From positions 6,397,501 through 6,461,500 of the forward strand of contig CM034402.1 in assembly GCA_019925095.2 (NCBI GenBank): a stretch of DNA of 64,000 nt, in the 5' to 3' direction. The DNA is from Dendrolimus kikuchii. Taxonomy: Eukaryota > Arthropoda > Insecta > Lepidoptera > Lasiocampidae. Both the position numbers and the translations under genes were made by a program. Positions 45,800 to 57,030 of this stretch are shown here, piece after piece. Under the pieces are notes generated by a model. That model saw only the letters and a program-made list of their open reading frames with translations. It had not been told where the DNA came from and did not search any database. Position 1 is the stretch's first letter, and each line of letters starts with the position of its first letter.

Positions 45800-46075
45800 A
45801 CTTTTAAAAGGTATTATAATTATGAACATTAAATTAAATATTACATAAGTAGAATTAGTTTAATTGATTATTATTATTATTATTACTTTTTATTTAACAA
45901 ACTTGGGTCGTTTTGGTCTTACGCCAAAAGGAAGGTTTGCACTGAAAATCAGCGTTGTGTCGGATATAATTCATAATTCAAATTATGCTCTGTGTATAGT
46001 AATGTATAAAGAATGTAATGACGTCGCTATTTCTTCAAAAAAAGATTTTCTTTCTTTCTTTCTTTCAAATTAAAT
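45800..46075 (-). repeat. Repeat family I, copy 2
   Basis: Inverted counterpart of 35985-36270: ACGCCAAAAGGAAGGTTTGC, ACTGAAAATCAGCGTTGTGT and TGACGTCGCTATTTCTTCAA. Ends in a short (TTTC)n run. Confidence 0.8.
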
Positions 46076-47269
46076 GACAAGCGACATGTGAATCAAGAGC
46101 AATCGTTTATTGTTAACTGCAAAATCACTGAATGCCTGACCTGCACTAACCGCTACAAAAACATAATTTCCCAGCATACGTATATAGATGTGCCTACATG
46201 ATAATCATAATTATGTTTTCGGTAAAGTTTATTTAAAACAATAGCAAATATCTTCCGAGAGGTGTTTATTTAAAAAAATGCGTCGCCAGTGGTTCACCAC
46301 ATCCAAAGTTATCATTATCGACGCACCACACACCATTTATATTATTATCAAATATTTTGTAAGCTGCAGATGCAGCAAGATACAGTGATACCATGCTTTG
46401 TTATACTGATATAATTTAACCAGTATTCACATAATAAATTATTTTAACATGATTTTGACTTAACCCCCACCACACTAAATTACTAAACCTATAAACGTTT
46501 GTCACCTCCACAGAATAATAAAATTAGATAATATGCAGTTAGTAAGTACTATTGAACTAATTCTGATCCAAAAGTTTTTATTCAAAATAATTTTCATTAT
46601 AGAACACTTTTTACAGGTCATATACATGTAAGTCAAAATTTAAATCTACTTCCTATTCTATGTACACCGCTACGTATCGTTTTATTGCTGTTTAAAGGAG
46701 AAGAAGCGGCAGCTGGCAGTCAGCAGTGACAGTCCCCAGCGACACGTCTAGCTAAAAAAAATTTTTTCTTCATAACTATGTATCTATCTCAAGCTCTTTT
46801 TTTAATACATATAGATGTTGTATTACAAATTACTTTTCAAATAATTAATGGAGACTAGACACTAGCAACACAATTTGAGTGTGAAAAAAGAAATGTGAGG
46901 CTATTTAATCGCGGCGTTCCATTCGCCACGCAGTGCCGCAACCGAGTTTATCGGGCAAATTACCCATTATTCGGGTCCCGTACCTATTATGTACCCACTT
47001 TATTTTGTTTCCTCCACTAATTTCAGTCGAGTGTTCTGCTTCTTTTCGGATTAGATATTTATCCACGCGATGAGGCGATAGTTGTCTATTTATAACGCTT
47101 TGTTGTTTTACCTAAAAGTGCTTTTTGTACTAGTATATAAGAACTTTTTGATATAGGTACTAGGGAGTTGATAGCTTAGGTTCATAAACATAGATTTTCT
47201 TATATAATATTTTTAAACTATGCGCACTGAATACCGACCCATTTTACAAATGTGAAATTATCTCCAGAA
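46076..47269. other. Unresolved stretch, possibly single-copy
   Basis: No repeat family in this window matches it. A less AT-rich patch at 46905-47065 has no ORF or splice pattern I can support. Confidence 0.4.
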
Positions 47270-47312
47270 GGTAGTTTGGGAGAAATCGCTATTAGCGATA
47301 AAACCTTTTCTT
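47270..47312 (+). repeat. LINE 3' end fragment
   Basis: TTTGGGAGAAATCGCTATTAGCGATAAAACC resembles the 'GGAGATCGCTTTTTAGCGATAAGACC' block at 59042-59068. A decayed family K 3' region. Confidence 0.5.
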
Positions 47313-47454
47313 GTGTGCAATGAAGAATATTCTATTCTGTACGCACCATTCTTTCGATCCCTCTCTTCCCTGTTAATATTAAACATCTCGCGGTTCCTCA
47401 AGATCAGGTTATTAAATTAAAACACCACCGCAGTAACTAATCATTTTCTACTAG

Positions 47455-47495
47455 GTTGGCCGTCAGCCTGTCCACTGTACTTTAGCTATAAAAAA
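47455..47495 (+). repeat. Family B tail scrap
   Basis: TTGGCCGTCAGCCTGTCCAC TGTACT then TATAAAAAA is the last 40 bp of B. Confidence 0.5.
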
Positions 47496-48152
47496 TTGTG
47501 TCACGGAATACAGCCCTTTATATAATCAGCATATTCAAGTTTCATAAAAAGTCGGTTGTTAAAAGATAAGTAGGAATAAAACAGATTAATATACATATTG
47601 TTCGACAAAAGGCCTTTTATCTAATTATTATTTTATTTTAATTTCCAATAACTTTTACAGTTTTCAGTACTTAACGTGTGATCACAACAAATTACTACGC
47701 CGGAAGAGCGATTTTTAGATTATGATCATTGACATAGTGTTGGTGTTGCAGCTACTAATTTCAAATTAACAAAAAATACAATTACTGTTTAATTAATAAT
47801 TAAACACATACATATCTATGTCAGTAAACTTTGACTCCACATTAGCAATTATAATAAAAATTTCAACGAAAACTCTTTACTATATTAGAGTTAGACAAAA
47901 TCAAATGCAAATAATACCTGAATCTTTAGCGATATTTCAATTTGACATGCAAATTAGACCCGTTTGAAAAGTGTCCAATCTCCAAAAAGCCTCTCATATT
48001 CCCCATTCGACAATAAATCTACGAAACCGAATGCGTCTATTGAATTTTTAAATAATAAAGCGAAGTGCTGAGTGTCCTAGCCGATTCTGTCACCCGAAGC
48101 GGGATGAGACTCTGCAGAAAGAGATTCTAAGGGCCCCGTAGACTACACACTT

Positions 48153-48683
48153 TTGTACCGCAGTTTTTTTTTAAATGACGTATGGTACGCGCACAAAGTG
48201 AATGCGCCTTTAGACCAACCGATGGTTACACCTGATATTATTTGCGAAAGAGACGCTATAATAGTCCGGATAGCGTCCGAGCTAATTCCTATATTTTACC
48301 CTCTCAGCTCTGTACATATCCACTCTGTGAACTATATACCTAATCATTCTTGTATTAATTTTAAATACGAATTCATTTTAAAATATTCAATTTTTATTGT
48401 CCATTATTCACCGCGTATTTCACATTTACGTAGCGATAAGCTTGCGGTAAAATCCGTCGTATTTGTAGCCGCGTTATTTCACACATTCACCACCACATAT
48501 CTAGGTGGACTGACCCCCCAGAAAGGCGAGCTGACCACCCCCCTGGACACAGTTGATAAGTGGTTGTATTTCTGTGCCTTTTTACAGAACTTTTGTTATT
48601 CCTTTTGTGCGGTAGTTTTTGCCATTTTCTCCGCGACTTGTATTATGTATCTAAGATTTATAGTTTTGGTGTCTATGAATTAG
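48153..48683 (+). other. 176-codon open frame, not assignable
   Basis: The longest frame that is neither GC-driven nor an obvious repeat shadow. Its product has two hydrophobic stretches in the C-terminal half (around residues 100-115 and 140-175). The first 50 codons lie in DNA starting GGGCCCCGTAGACTACACAC at 48132, which looks like a transposon end. No motif recognised, no intron pattern. Probably chance, possibly a transposon or membrane-protein relic. Confidence 0.25.
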
Positions 48684-49071
48684 TACTGTGGTTAACTGGT
48701 CTGTACGATAGTGTAAATATTTAGTAGACAATTTTCATTGATTTGCAGTTGCTTTTTAAAGTTTTTCAAAAGTTATCCATCATCCGAAAGTTTAAAGTAG
48801 TTTTTGTCAGAATTTGAAAGTTATTTTCGGTTATGTAGTCTTATTTTCATAAAACTAATAATGACTAGATATTAATAATATGTTTTGTTGTTTAACTATC
48901 TAAGTACACCTGTACACACATTTAGTACAAACACAAATCTATCCAGATTGCCACTAATGACAAAGGAACTAACTTTAACAGTAACAACTGAACTAAATAA
49001 ATAAATTGGTAAATAAACATACATATTATATAAGCAGCTTAGCGTGTTCTGATTGTGTTATGAATAATTCT

Positions 49072-49308
49072 TTTTATTTTTTTTATTGCAGGAGTTCAGC
49101 AGACAGGCAGACGGCCCACTTGATGGAAAGCGGTTACCATCGCCTATGGACATTTACAACGCCAAAGGTGCTGCAAATGCGCTGCTGCTCTCTTAAGGGA
49201 GACTGGAACCTGGTCACTAATGCCGGAACACAACTCAAGGTTGTTATGGCGACATACTTTAGATCAGGGGTGGTAGCCATCCAGTCGGGCAAATGCCCTA
49301 CCACCTGG
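49072..49308 (-). mobile_element. Retroposon family B, copy 12 (5'-truncated)
   Basis: Minus orientation, TTTTTATTGCAGGAGTTCAG to CAAATGCCCTACCACCTGG, then unrelated CAAAAAAATATAC. The tail half is excellent. The 129-codon frame is a shadow. Confidence 0.9.
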
Positions 49309-50063
49309 CAAAAAAATATACATAGGACGAATACTGCAAGGATCCCAGACATTCAGACAGATAAACCCTGCTGGAAATCGAGCCCATGTATTTGATTGAC
49401 ACCTAGCATCGAAGTTCTTAAACTTTCCACAGAATCACAGACTTGTGTGCTTATAAATATCTATATATAGTGTCTTAGAAAATGGGATAAGTTTTACGGT
49501 ATAGTATACCAAAATTTACAAAAGCGAAAGCACATAATCAGTTTTGGTTAGAAATAAACAAATTAGGGTACCTCAAGGCAATGTTAAAGTGTGTGACGTC
49601 AAGAACCTTATAAAAGAAAAGAAGAAAAACAAATTATTCGTTTTAATTTTATTTACTTCGGTTGACGACGAGGCAATAACAATAACCGTAAACAACCTTC
49701 TTAGAATAGTCCAAGTACCAAGGGTCAACACTCTTCAATTTATCTCAACATCAAAAATACCTTATTTTCCTTTCCCATTAATATTATTTACTGAGCTTTG
49801 ACGATGATAATGTTTTGAATATTTATTCAATTCTACAGATTGGGTGTTTTTCCAGGTAAAATGTTTTGTTGTGATGTAAAAGCCTATAAATTTATAAAGA
49901 GCTTTTCTTTTAACTGAAATGAAAATCTCGAGGGAATGCAATGAAGATTATGTTAGAAGTGTTTTTGTGAATAAAGTGTACCATATATTTGTATTAGAAT
50001 TTTAGCGTAAATTAAGGAGCTTTTTCTGACCAGGTTTTTTTTCTAAAAAATGTATAAAGTATA

Positions 50064-50978
50064 CTTAGGTGAATCAAAAAGCTCTTAAAAGTGCATATGT
50101 ATAAAACCTTTGTGGAAGAAGTTCGCTATTCAAATTAAAGAGTGTTTAATCACACAATATTTATGCCAACTGTCACTTGTTTTTGTCAGTTCGTTCGCAC
50201 CTAATAAATTATTTTGTGCAAAGAATTGCCAAAAACGCAAAATTATGGATAAAAGAAAAAAATGTCTAAGAAAGTAATTTTTTTGGACATTCAGCAGACA
50301 TTAGGAGACGATATTGTACCCTATTCTACGGTTGCGAACTGGGTGGCTGTATTTAAAAGAGGTAGATCAAGCTGTAAAGATGATCCGCAATCTGGGCGAC
50401 CATCAACCTCCGTTACGGAAGAAAATGACAAAAAGGTTGAGATTCTGGTTTTGGAAGATAGAAGAATAACTATAAAACATATAGCTTTCCATCCATTTTA
50501 ATTGATTCACTGGGGTTCAAAAAAGTGTCGGCAAGATGGGTGCCACGAATGTTAACCGACGAATAGAAACGAAATAAAATATTTTTGTTTAAATTTTTCC
50601 ATTTTTACAAGCTTTTATTTATTATTAATACTTGCAATGGATGTAGCTATGTATGTATGTAAGTTCGGGTGGTATCTTGCAAGTTAAATTTAACCAACTT
50701 CGCGGTTTCCGATTGAGCTGAAATTTTGCACGCATATGTATGCATGACAATGCAATAATATGGCACCATGGAGCTGATCTGATGATGTAGTCGGAAGGTG
50801 GCCATAGGAACTCCTGTACTAAACAAGATAGACCCATCGTGTTTGGCCTCGTTTTACTTGTCTTGGCTAGCATTCTGCTGCTACATGATATCCAGGATCT
50901 CTAAAGCTTTTATTTAAAAACCTTTTTAAAACACAAGTTTTTTAATATTGATTCCAAGAACTTTTTGATTCACCCTCG
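50064..50978 (+). mobile_element. Deleted mariner element with TIRs and TA duplication
   Basis: Left end CTTAGGTGAATCAAAAAGCT, right end AGAACTTTTTGATTCACCCTCG, mirrored with few mismatches, and TA at 50062-50063 and 50979-50980. Holds a broken transposase and, at about 50636-50890, an unrelated insert containing CGCGGTTTCCGATTGAGCTG. It cannot move by itself but could be mobilised in trans if a matching transposase exists (inference). Confidence 0.9.
50245..50560 (+). pseudogene. mariner transposase fragment
   Basis: ATG at 50245 (MDKRKK), then a +1 change into MSKKVIF (50262). TVANWVAVFKRGRSSCKDDP and QSGRPSTS are the second helix-turn-helix and following linker of mariner transposases, then VLEDRRITIKHIA. 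A deletion joins this to FKKVSARWVPRML near 50520-50550. The catalytic D,D34D domain is entirely absent. Confidence 0.85.
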
Positions 50979-51319
50979 TACATTTATGTTATATGTAAAT
51001 ATAGGATTAGCTTCAAAAATTACGCGAAGATATTTGGAAAGCTCTAGCAGCTATATAGATAACAGAGATAATAATATCATTACTTAGGCTCAGAAAAAGA
51101 CGTAAAGCGGAATCTCTTAGATTTATTCAGAAGTGTAATAAGGATTGATGACTGACAATAATTCTTATTTTATTCTAGGGTCTAAAGTTTATTCTAGTGT
51201 TCTTTCGCGAAAATAAAATGCGAACGACTTTAGTGACGCTTTCAGCTTAAGTCATTCTCTTTTTCTTTTTTTAAATTAACATTACATTATTCTTGTATGT
51301 TTTTCAAAACCACGGGCCA
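50979..51319. other. AT-rich spacer
   Basis: Nothing recognised. Confidence 0.4.
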
Positions 51320-51910
51320 TAAAAATTGCCCGGATATTTGGAGGACTTCCGTGGGGCCATGGGAAGGCCAACACGTAGAGGCCCCTTGACAAATTTAATG
51401 TATATGTGGCGTGACTGGCGATTATCCCTGTCTACACCATATAATAATGCAAACAAGGAAAAGCCCCGGCCAGCGTAGGACTATTGTGGGAAATGAGGAC
51501 AAAAAGTAGCGGGCTATTGGGGCGAACTGCTAGTGGTACTGGGGCTCTGGGAATATGGGGATTATGGCGTCTGCCCGTCGCAATGTTCAGGGAGCATGGA
51601 AAAATGGGCAGACGGTGACTCGGCACTCCCTGCATGGGCCCCAAAAAATGCCATAGAAGACAGGGGCAATATGGGTGTGAGTGGCTAAGGGGTGTATAGA
51701 GGTGGGCTGCAGGTTCACCGAAGCTACTTCTGACGTGATGCCATTTATCACTTCCATCCCTGGAGCTTGAGTCTTAGCTCTAGCGATCTCCACTCCGTGC
51801 CGGCTGGCTAAGGCAAGTACTGAGGTAGGGGCCTTGTCTTGGCCCCCGGAGTCAGGTACGAGGTGTCGCTACTCACCTAAGGCTTCGCCACAAAGCCCCC
51901 CTGCGGGGAC
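51320..51910 (-). mobile_element. GC-rich retroelement-like island
   Basis: Sharply GC-richer than its surroundings, with two overlapping minus-strand frames of about 70 codons and CCACAAAGCCCCCCTGCGGGG at the right edge. By composition it resembles the LINE islands at 5.4, 18.4 and 38.2 kb, but no block matches them. Assignment is by analogy only. Confidence 0.35.
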
Positions 51911-52204
51911 ATTACATTTATTATTATTTTTATTTTCTTTCGTTATTCCCACGACTTCATTCGCCTGGAGTTTAAATTATATAAGAAAGGTTGTCTCATG
52001 ACAACCATTCTCATTAGAGGCACCAAGCACTGCCGTCCACAGGTGGACTCCGCGTTGTCAACTAGAGATCCTCGCGTGATCAATGAGCGAACTTTGCATG
52101 ATCCACGAGTTTCCGAGTATTCTGTCAGCGATTGATGCTAGCTAGGTCTATAAATGAATAATTTCAAGCACTCGCCGTCCGCGCGTGTAACTTAGCTACT
52201 GAGT
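51911..52204. other. Unresolved stretch
   Basis: TTGTCTCATGACAACC ... AGTATAATAAACAGTATAC could be an LTR-like unit (about 51990-52220); no duplicate found. Confidence 0.3.
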
Positions 52205-52445
52205 ATAATAAACAGTATACCCGCCACGCTTGTCCAAGATGGATTGGCGGGTTTGACACATCGGTTATCTCCATGTGCAGATTTCATCACAATGTCTTTT
52301 TTCACAGTTAGCACGTGGTAATTCTCATAATATGCACATTAGGTCAGAAAACTGCTTAAGCTGTATATGCTTTCTGGCTAAGATTCTCATCCGGGCCCTT
52401 TGAGTTCGGTTGCGCTAGCCTCTACGCTCTTTAGCCACTGAATAA
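52205..52445 (-). mobile_element. SINE family F, copy 3
   Basis: Minus strand. The complement begins CAGTGGCTAAAGAGCGTAGA GGCTAGCGCAACC (tRNA-like head), continues through the GACCTAATGTGCATAT and CGTGCTAACTGTGAAAAAAG body and stops near GGACAAGCGTGGCGGG. The B box is degenerate (GGGCCCGGATGAGAATC). Confidence 0.7.
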
Positions 52446-52540
52446 TCACAATATATTAATTGTGTATTTTTTTCTCAGGGAATAAGTCCGACTCGTAATC
52501 CTCATGGACTCAGGGGTCGGGCTTAACTGACAAAATCTGG

Positions 52541-52688
52541 GCGCAAACGGGCCACCAAGTATGGCCACGGGCGGCCAGCAACAAACAGTTCACACGCTTT
52601 TTCATACATTTTGTAAGGACTCGCCTCACACATGTAACTGGTGGCAGCCACGCGCCACCGGTGGCTGCAATTGGTGGCCCTTTTGCGC
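52541..52688. mobile_element. GC-rich MITE with 18 bp TIRs
   Basis: GCGCAAACGGGCCACCAA (52541-52558) mirrors TTGGTGGCCCTTTTGCGC (52671-52688) with one mismatch. Inside are further palindromes (GTGGCAGCCACGCGCCACCGG). Compact, non-coding, and far more GC-rich than flanking DNA. Confidence 0.75.
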
Positions 52689-53091
52689 GCAACGTAAAAC
52701 CCTTTCTGATACTTTGTTTATCTGCGTTCCTGCGGTTAGCCTATGGCAAACAAACTTCTGTCTACTTCTATTTCTCATCTGCCCTATTTTATTTATATTA
52801 ATGGTGTACTAATGTGATATTTTCTTTCCAGCAGTTTAAAGGAAATTTTCCAATTTGAAATGAGATCCAATCTCAGGAAGAAATGATATTACGTTGGGGG
52901 TGCCATCATCAATCATGTACAGTTTGACATTCGCATGTGTTTCTCAACCGACGAGTTTTTATCCCTTCTGCGCAAAAATATATATTTATTTTTATATCGT
53001 GGAACTTATAATGATTAGATTTATTATTAAATTTCATTTTAATTGAATCTATCTATATAAGTAGCTTAGTGAAGTGTGAGTTTATAGGTTT

Positions 53092-53398
53092 TTTATTTTT
53101 TATTGCACGCGTTCAGCAGACAGGCAGACGGCCCATCTGATGGAAAGCGGTTACAATCGCCTATAGACATTCGTAACACCAAAGGTACCACCGATGTGCT
53201 GCTGCTCTCGAAATGGAGACTGGAACCTGGCCACTAGTACTGGAACACAACTCAAGATTGTTATGCCGGCATACTCTGGACCAAAGGTGGTAGCCATCCA
53301 GGCGGGCAAATACTCTACAACCTGGCTGTGTGTTGTTTTGTCTCCTCTTACGATGGGTCGCCTGGCCGTAATAAATTGTATTCTTTCTCCGTTCAATT
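53092..53398 (-). mobile_element. Retroposon family B, copy 13
   Basis: Minus orientation, TTTTTATTGCACGCGTTCAG to ATTGTATTCTTTCTCCGTTC; diverged in the middle (GGTACCACCGATGTGCTGC). Confidence 0.88.
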
Positions 53399-53664
53399 TG
53401 GCATGTGTTAAAGACTTATAATTTAGATAAAATTCAAGAATTTACTGGAGTATTATTTGAGAAAAAATAAGCCATGCGAAGCCATTTTTTCGCATCTTCC
53501 CACTTTTATGGGAAGGGACGATTTAACACATTAATTATTCCGATGTGCCGGTTTCATCAGGATGTTTTTTTTCAACGTAGCGGTGCGGGCATATAATACG
53601 GAAGGATGAAAGTCACGTAACAAAAATTATGTTAAACTGGAATATAGAACAAAAAAGAGAATAT

Positions 53665-53772
53665 GTGGATTATGTTAAGGATGACATGATGATTTGTGGC
53701 ATGGCAGAGGACATAATTATGTCAGAATAGAGGAGTTTCTTTTGGAAGAAGGTTATTGAACTCGAATAGTAT
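53665..53772 (+). pseudogene. LINE ORF C-terminal remnant
   Basis: YVKDDMMICGMAEDIIMSE-stop-RSFFWKKVIELE-stop. Parallel to 34.89 kb; the pattern is the end of an RTE-type ORF with a premature stop. Confidence 0.55.
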
Positions 53773-53984
53773 TATGGTAAGGCGCCAGTAAAACAATAAG
53801 ATTTCTATGAATACTTTATTTAGCATTAACAGATAGACTTAACACAATGAGACACAGCGGAGGAGTGAAGGGGCGAACGCAGCGCCACGGGCAAATAATG
53901 TAACATCTTTTCTTTTTGTATTAAAACAGGCTAGGGTGTGAAATTTATAATACCAACAAAGGTGAAAGAATAGAGAGTTTTCTT

Positions 53985-54122
53985 TCATCGTAAATTTGTA
54001 ACAATACACACATTAGATCCAAAACAACTAGTTAAGCTAAGCATTTTTCTCGACCATGATTCGAAACCATATCATTTAAAGACACGCGGGTACTTTAGAC
54101 ACTAAACCACCACGACCTATAA
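53985..54122 (-). mobile_element. tRNA-headed SINE, minus strand (family F variant)
   Basis: The complement TAGGTCGTGGTGGTTTAGTG and GGTTTCGAATCATGGTCG resemble A and B boxes; GATCTAATGTGTGTATTGTT is the F body in a variant form. The 3' part to about 53800 may belong to it. Confidence 0.5.
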
Positions 54123-54642
54123 AACTCCAAATAAAACTTATATTCAATTAATGTCTGACAAGGAAACCTAATCTCATATAGGTAGGTACAAGAGTACAAA
54201 ATTCTTTTCCATTAGCAACAAATGTCATGAAGTAAGTACATTACTATATTATACAACATAGTATATGCGAATAATTAAGCACAATGTATTTCAATGTAAT
54301 ATATATTCACGCATATTAAATTACATATATTAACAACGGCACGTGCCAATAATTAGCAGAACACAAAGCATGTAACGCAATAACGCGAGCGTTGTGGTAA
54401 CCTCAGATCGTAATTTGAGAATTTCAAGTAAAATCCACGAGCCATGCACGGTTATTAAAAGGTGTTGAGTGTGTATAATTTGACTAATGTAAAGGAAAAA
54501 TAAAGGGAAGTATACATTTCCCTGATTACTATACTATATTTATGAATCAGGTTTATTTATAAAAAAGGACATTAATAATTACGAAATCTGTCAAACTGCT
54601 TTATTCAAAAGAGTATTTTTTCCATGGGTACATTAATGGAAA
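54123..54642. other. AT-rich stretch
   Basis: Nothing recognised. Confidence 0.45.
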
Positions 54643-54883
54643 AAAGACAAGTGACAATCGAAAGACGATCGGAGCGCTGGTGCTGGACGAAGGACGATGG
54701 GATAATTTTAAGAGTATAAATAGTAAAGATGTATCAATCGATGATGTAGTAAGAAGATTAAGGTTTTGTTAAAAAGTGAAATAGTATTATTAATATCAAC
54801 ACCACGTAAATGTTTGGTAGAAATTCTCTGTATGCCTCTACACAAAGGGGTAGTTGACACATATCACAATAAATTTCGAATCA
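54643..54883 (+). repeat. Inverted segment pair, copy 2, with conserved frame
   Basis: Counterpart of 44425-44665. The frame ends LRFC-stop at about 54770-54775, followed by about 110 bp to the Helitron-like TC terminus. The left boundary of the match is at ATGGAAAA in both copies. Confidence 0.7.
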
Positions 54884-55171
54884 ATCTATATATATAAAAA
54901 ATAATTGCTGTTCGTTAGTCTCGCTAAAACTGGAGATCGGCTGGACTGATTTGGCTAATTTTGGTTTTGAATTACTTGTGGAAGTCCAGGGAAGGATTAA
55001 AAGGTGAGTAAATATGAAAAAAATGCTTGGAATATAGTAAAAACAACAATGTCGTTTTCCCTTAGAAACTATTCCTACCTGTCAAACATTTGATGTTCGT
55101 CCCGTCGTTCAGAAATCAACATTTTTTATTAATTGATTCTGAGGCGGTACGAAGTTTGCCGGGTCAGCTAG
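54884..55171 (+). mobile_element. Helitron-like terminal element, copy 2
   Basis: TCTATATATATAAAAAATAA to GTTTGCCGGGTCAGCTAG, flanked by A and T. Roughly 90% like copy 1 with two indels by eye, i.e. clearly more diverged than the adjoining 240 bp segment. Confidence 0.75.
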
Positions 55172-55629
55172 TTTTTAATAAATTGATAATGATTTGTAAA
55201 CTGCTTAAAATTTTAGTACATTTAAAAATAAACTTAGAGATCTTTTAATCCAAAAAAGGTATTATTCAGTAGACGAATACATGAATGATAAATTATAATT
55301 ATTATGGAATTATCTCTGACATATAGGGGTTTTCATTTTCTTTTTGCTATGAGTTTAGTCATACGGATAATCCGAGAGCGACTTTTAATGTAGCTATGAC
55401 AAATTACAATAATACGATTTCTGCCCTAAGCCAAATTAATATAGTCATACATAATATGAATTTAAAAACAATGGTTTTACTGGACTCTGTTGATTTTTAA
55501 GGTGTTTTTAGTTACCATTTGCATGCCTGAAAGGGCAGACATGTGAAGCGTAAAATCATATTGTCATTTCATGTTTTTATTTACCATGATTTTGAGCTAA
55601 TAAATTATTTGATTTGATTCGATACTACT
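55172..55629. other. AT-rich stretch
   Basis: Nothing recognised. Confidence 0.4.
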
Positions 55630-56028
55630 TACCCATGCAAGAACGGACAAACAATACAATTTCCTGCGCCAGGGCGGCCTGTCGTAAGACGCGACAAAAG
55701 AAGCCACACCCAGGTTGTAGGGCACTTTCACGGCTGGATGGCTACCACCCCTGGTCTAAACTATGTCGCCATAACAACCTTGAGTTGTGTTCCGGCATTA
55801 ATGGCCAGATTTCAGTATCCCTTTAGAGAGCGGCAGCATATTGATAGCACAGCACCTGTGCTACCACCCGTGGTCTAGAGTATGCCGCCATAACAACCTT
55901 GAGTTGCGTTCCGGCATTAGTTGCCAGGTTCCAGTCTCCCTTTAGAGAGCAGCAGCGCATTTGTAGGACTTTTGGCGTTGCTATCAGGTGGACCGTCCAT
56001 CTGTCTGCTGAACTCAAGCTACAAAAAA
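55630..56028 (+). mobile_element. Two head-to-tail B fragments (copies 14a, 14b)
   Basis: 14a (55630-55856) runs from CCATGCAAGAACGGACAAAC to GCAGCATATTGATAGCAC. 14b (about 55857-56028) restarts inside the element at GTGCTACCACCCGTGGTCTA and runs to a poly(A) at 56020. The GGTCTA ... GCCATAACAACCTTGAGTTG block therefore occurs twice within 130 bp. Confidence 0.85.
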
Positions 56029-56185
56029 AAAATGCTACTAATGTGCTGCCAGCCTCGAATAAGGTCATGACGACCTACTATTTAACATGGGTAGCAGCTA
56101 TCCAGACTGGCAAATGCCTTACTACCTGTGTATCGTTAGCTGTGGATTTTGTCATGTCTTACGATAGACCGCGCGGCCGCGGTTA
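56029..56185 (-). mobile_element. B copy 15, tail-to-tail with 14b
   Basis: AATGTGCTGCCAGCCTCGAA, GGGTAGCAGCTATCCAGAC, GGCAAATGCCTTACTACCTG and ACGATAGACCGCGCGGCCGC are B in minus orientation, starting right after the poly(A) of 14b. Diverged. Confidence 0.7.
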
Positions 56186-56724
56186 TAGGTATATAGAATA
56201 TATATTATATAGTATTTTTCTCCGTTTTATTCTCCCTAGATAAGCCTATAACCTAACTATTCTAAACCTCTTTGTGAACAGTACACAGTTCAATCCCTTA
56301 CCATTAACTTCCTTATTGCTTCTAGATAAATGAATGACAAGGAAACATCCGAAAAAGTCAAGCACCTCCTTAACCCGGCTAAGGCTACGTCGGCAAATGC
56401 ATTAATTTGGTTGAAATGGCAGGCAATAAAGCTACGTAGAAGCAAAGGCCTTTGAAGTAAATGAACAACAGATGTTTATCGGGAACATTCTCGTGTCACG
56501 TGCTACCTCGGAGGTGTTATTAATTTAACAACGTAGGTGTATTGTTGTATTATTTTAATATTTCAGATATTGTATGTTGACAGAGTGGCATGTGAATAGT
56601 GTTAAACGTGCATAAAACCTTTACTTCGCCATTACTGGCGGTATAAAGAAAAAGCTAATTGTATTTCAATTTTCATTAAACATTCTTGTTTGGAACAATG
56701 TGAAATGTACTCCATATTTTATTT
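56186..56724. other. Unresolved stretch
   Basis: No gene or bounded repeat recognised. Confidence 0.4.
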
Positions 56725-57030
56725 ATTTTTTATTGCATGACTTCAGCAGACAGGTGGAGATCCCAACTGATGGAAAACAATTACCATCGCCTAAAGACGT
56801 TTGCAACACCAAAGGTGCTACAAATGCGCTGCTGTTCTCTTAAGGGATTCTGGAACCTGGCCACTAATGCCGGAACACAACTCTAGGTTGTTATGACAGC
56901 ATGCTCTGACTAGGGTAGTAACCATCCAGAGGGCAAATACCCCCCTACCATCTGGCTGTGGGTTGTTTTGTCTCCTCTTACTACAAGCTACCCGGCCGTA
57001 AGAAATTGCATTCTCTCCGTTCCTGCACGG
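56725..57030 (-). mobile_element. Retroposon family B, copy 16
   Basis: Minus orientation, TTTTTTATTGCATGACTTCA to ATTCTCTCCGTTCCTGCACGGATAG. Confidence 0.88.

Noticed and set aside
49006..49395. 129-codon frame, and similar frames at 13890-14237, 23055-23408, 31999-32268, 35091-35303 and 53151-53396
   Set aside because: All fall in family B retroposons, which read open on both strands; the same peptides recur at each copy with breaks.
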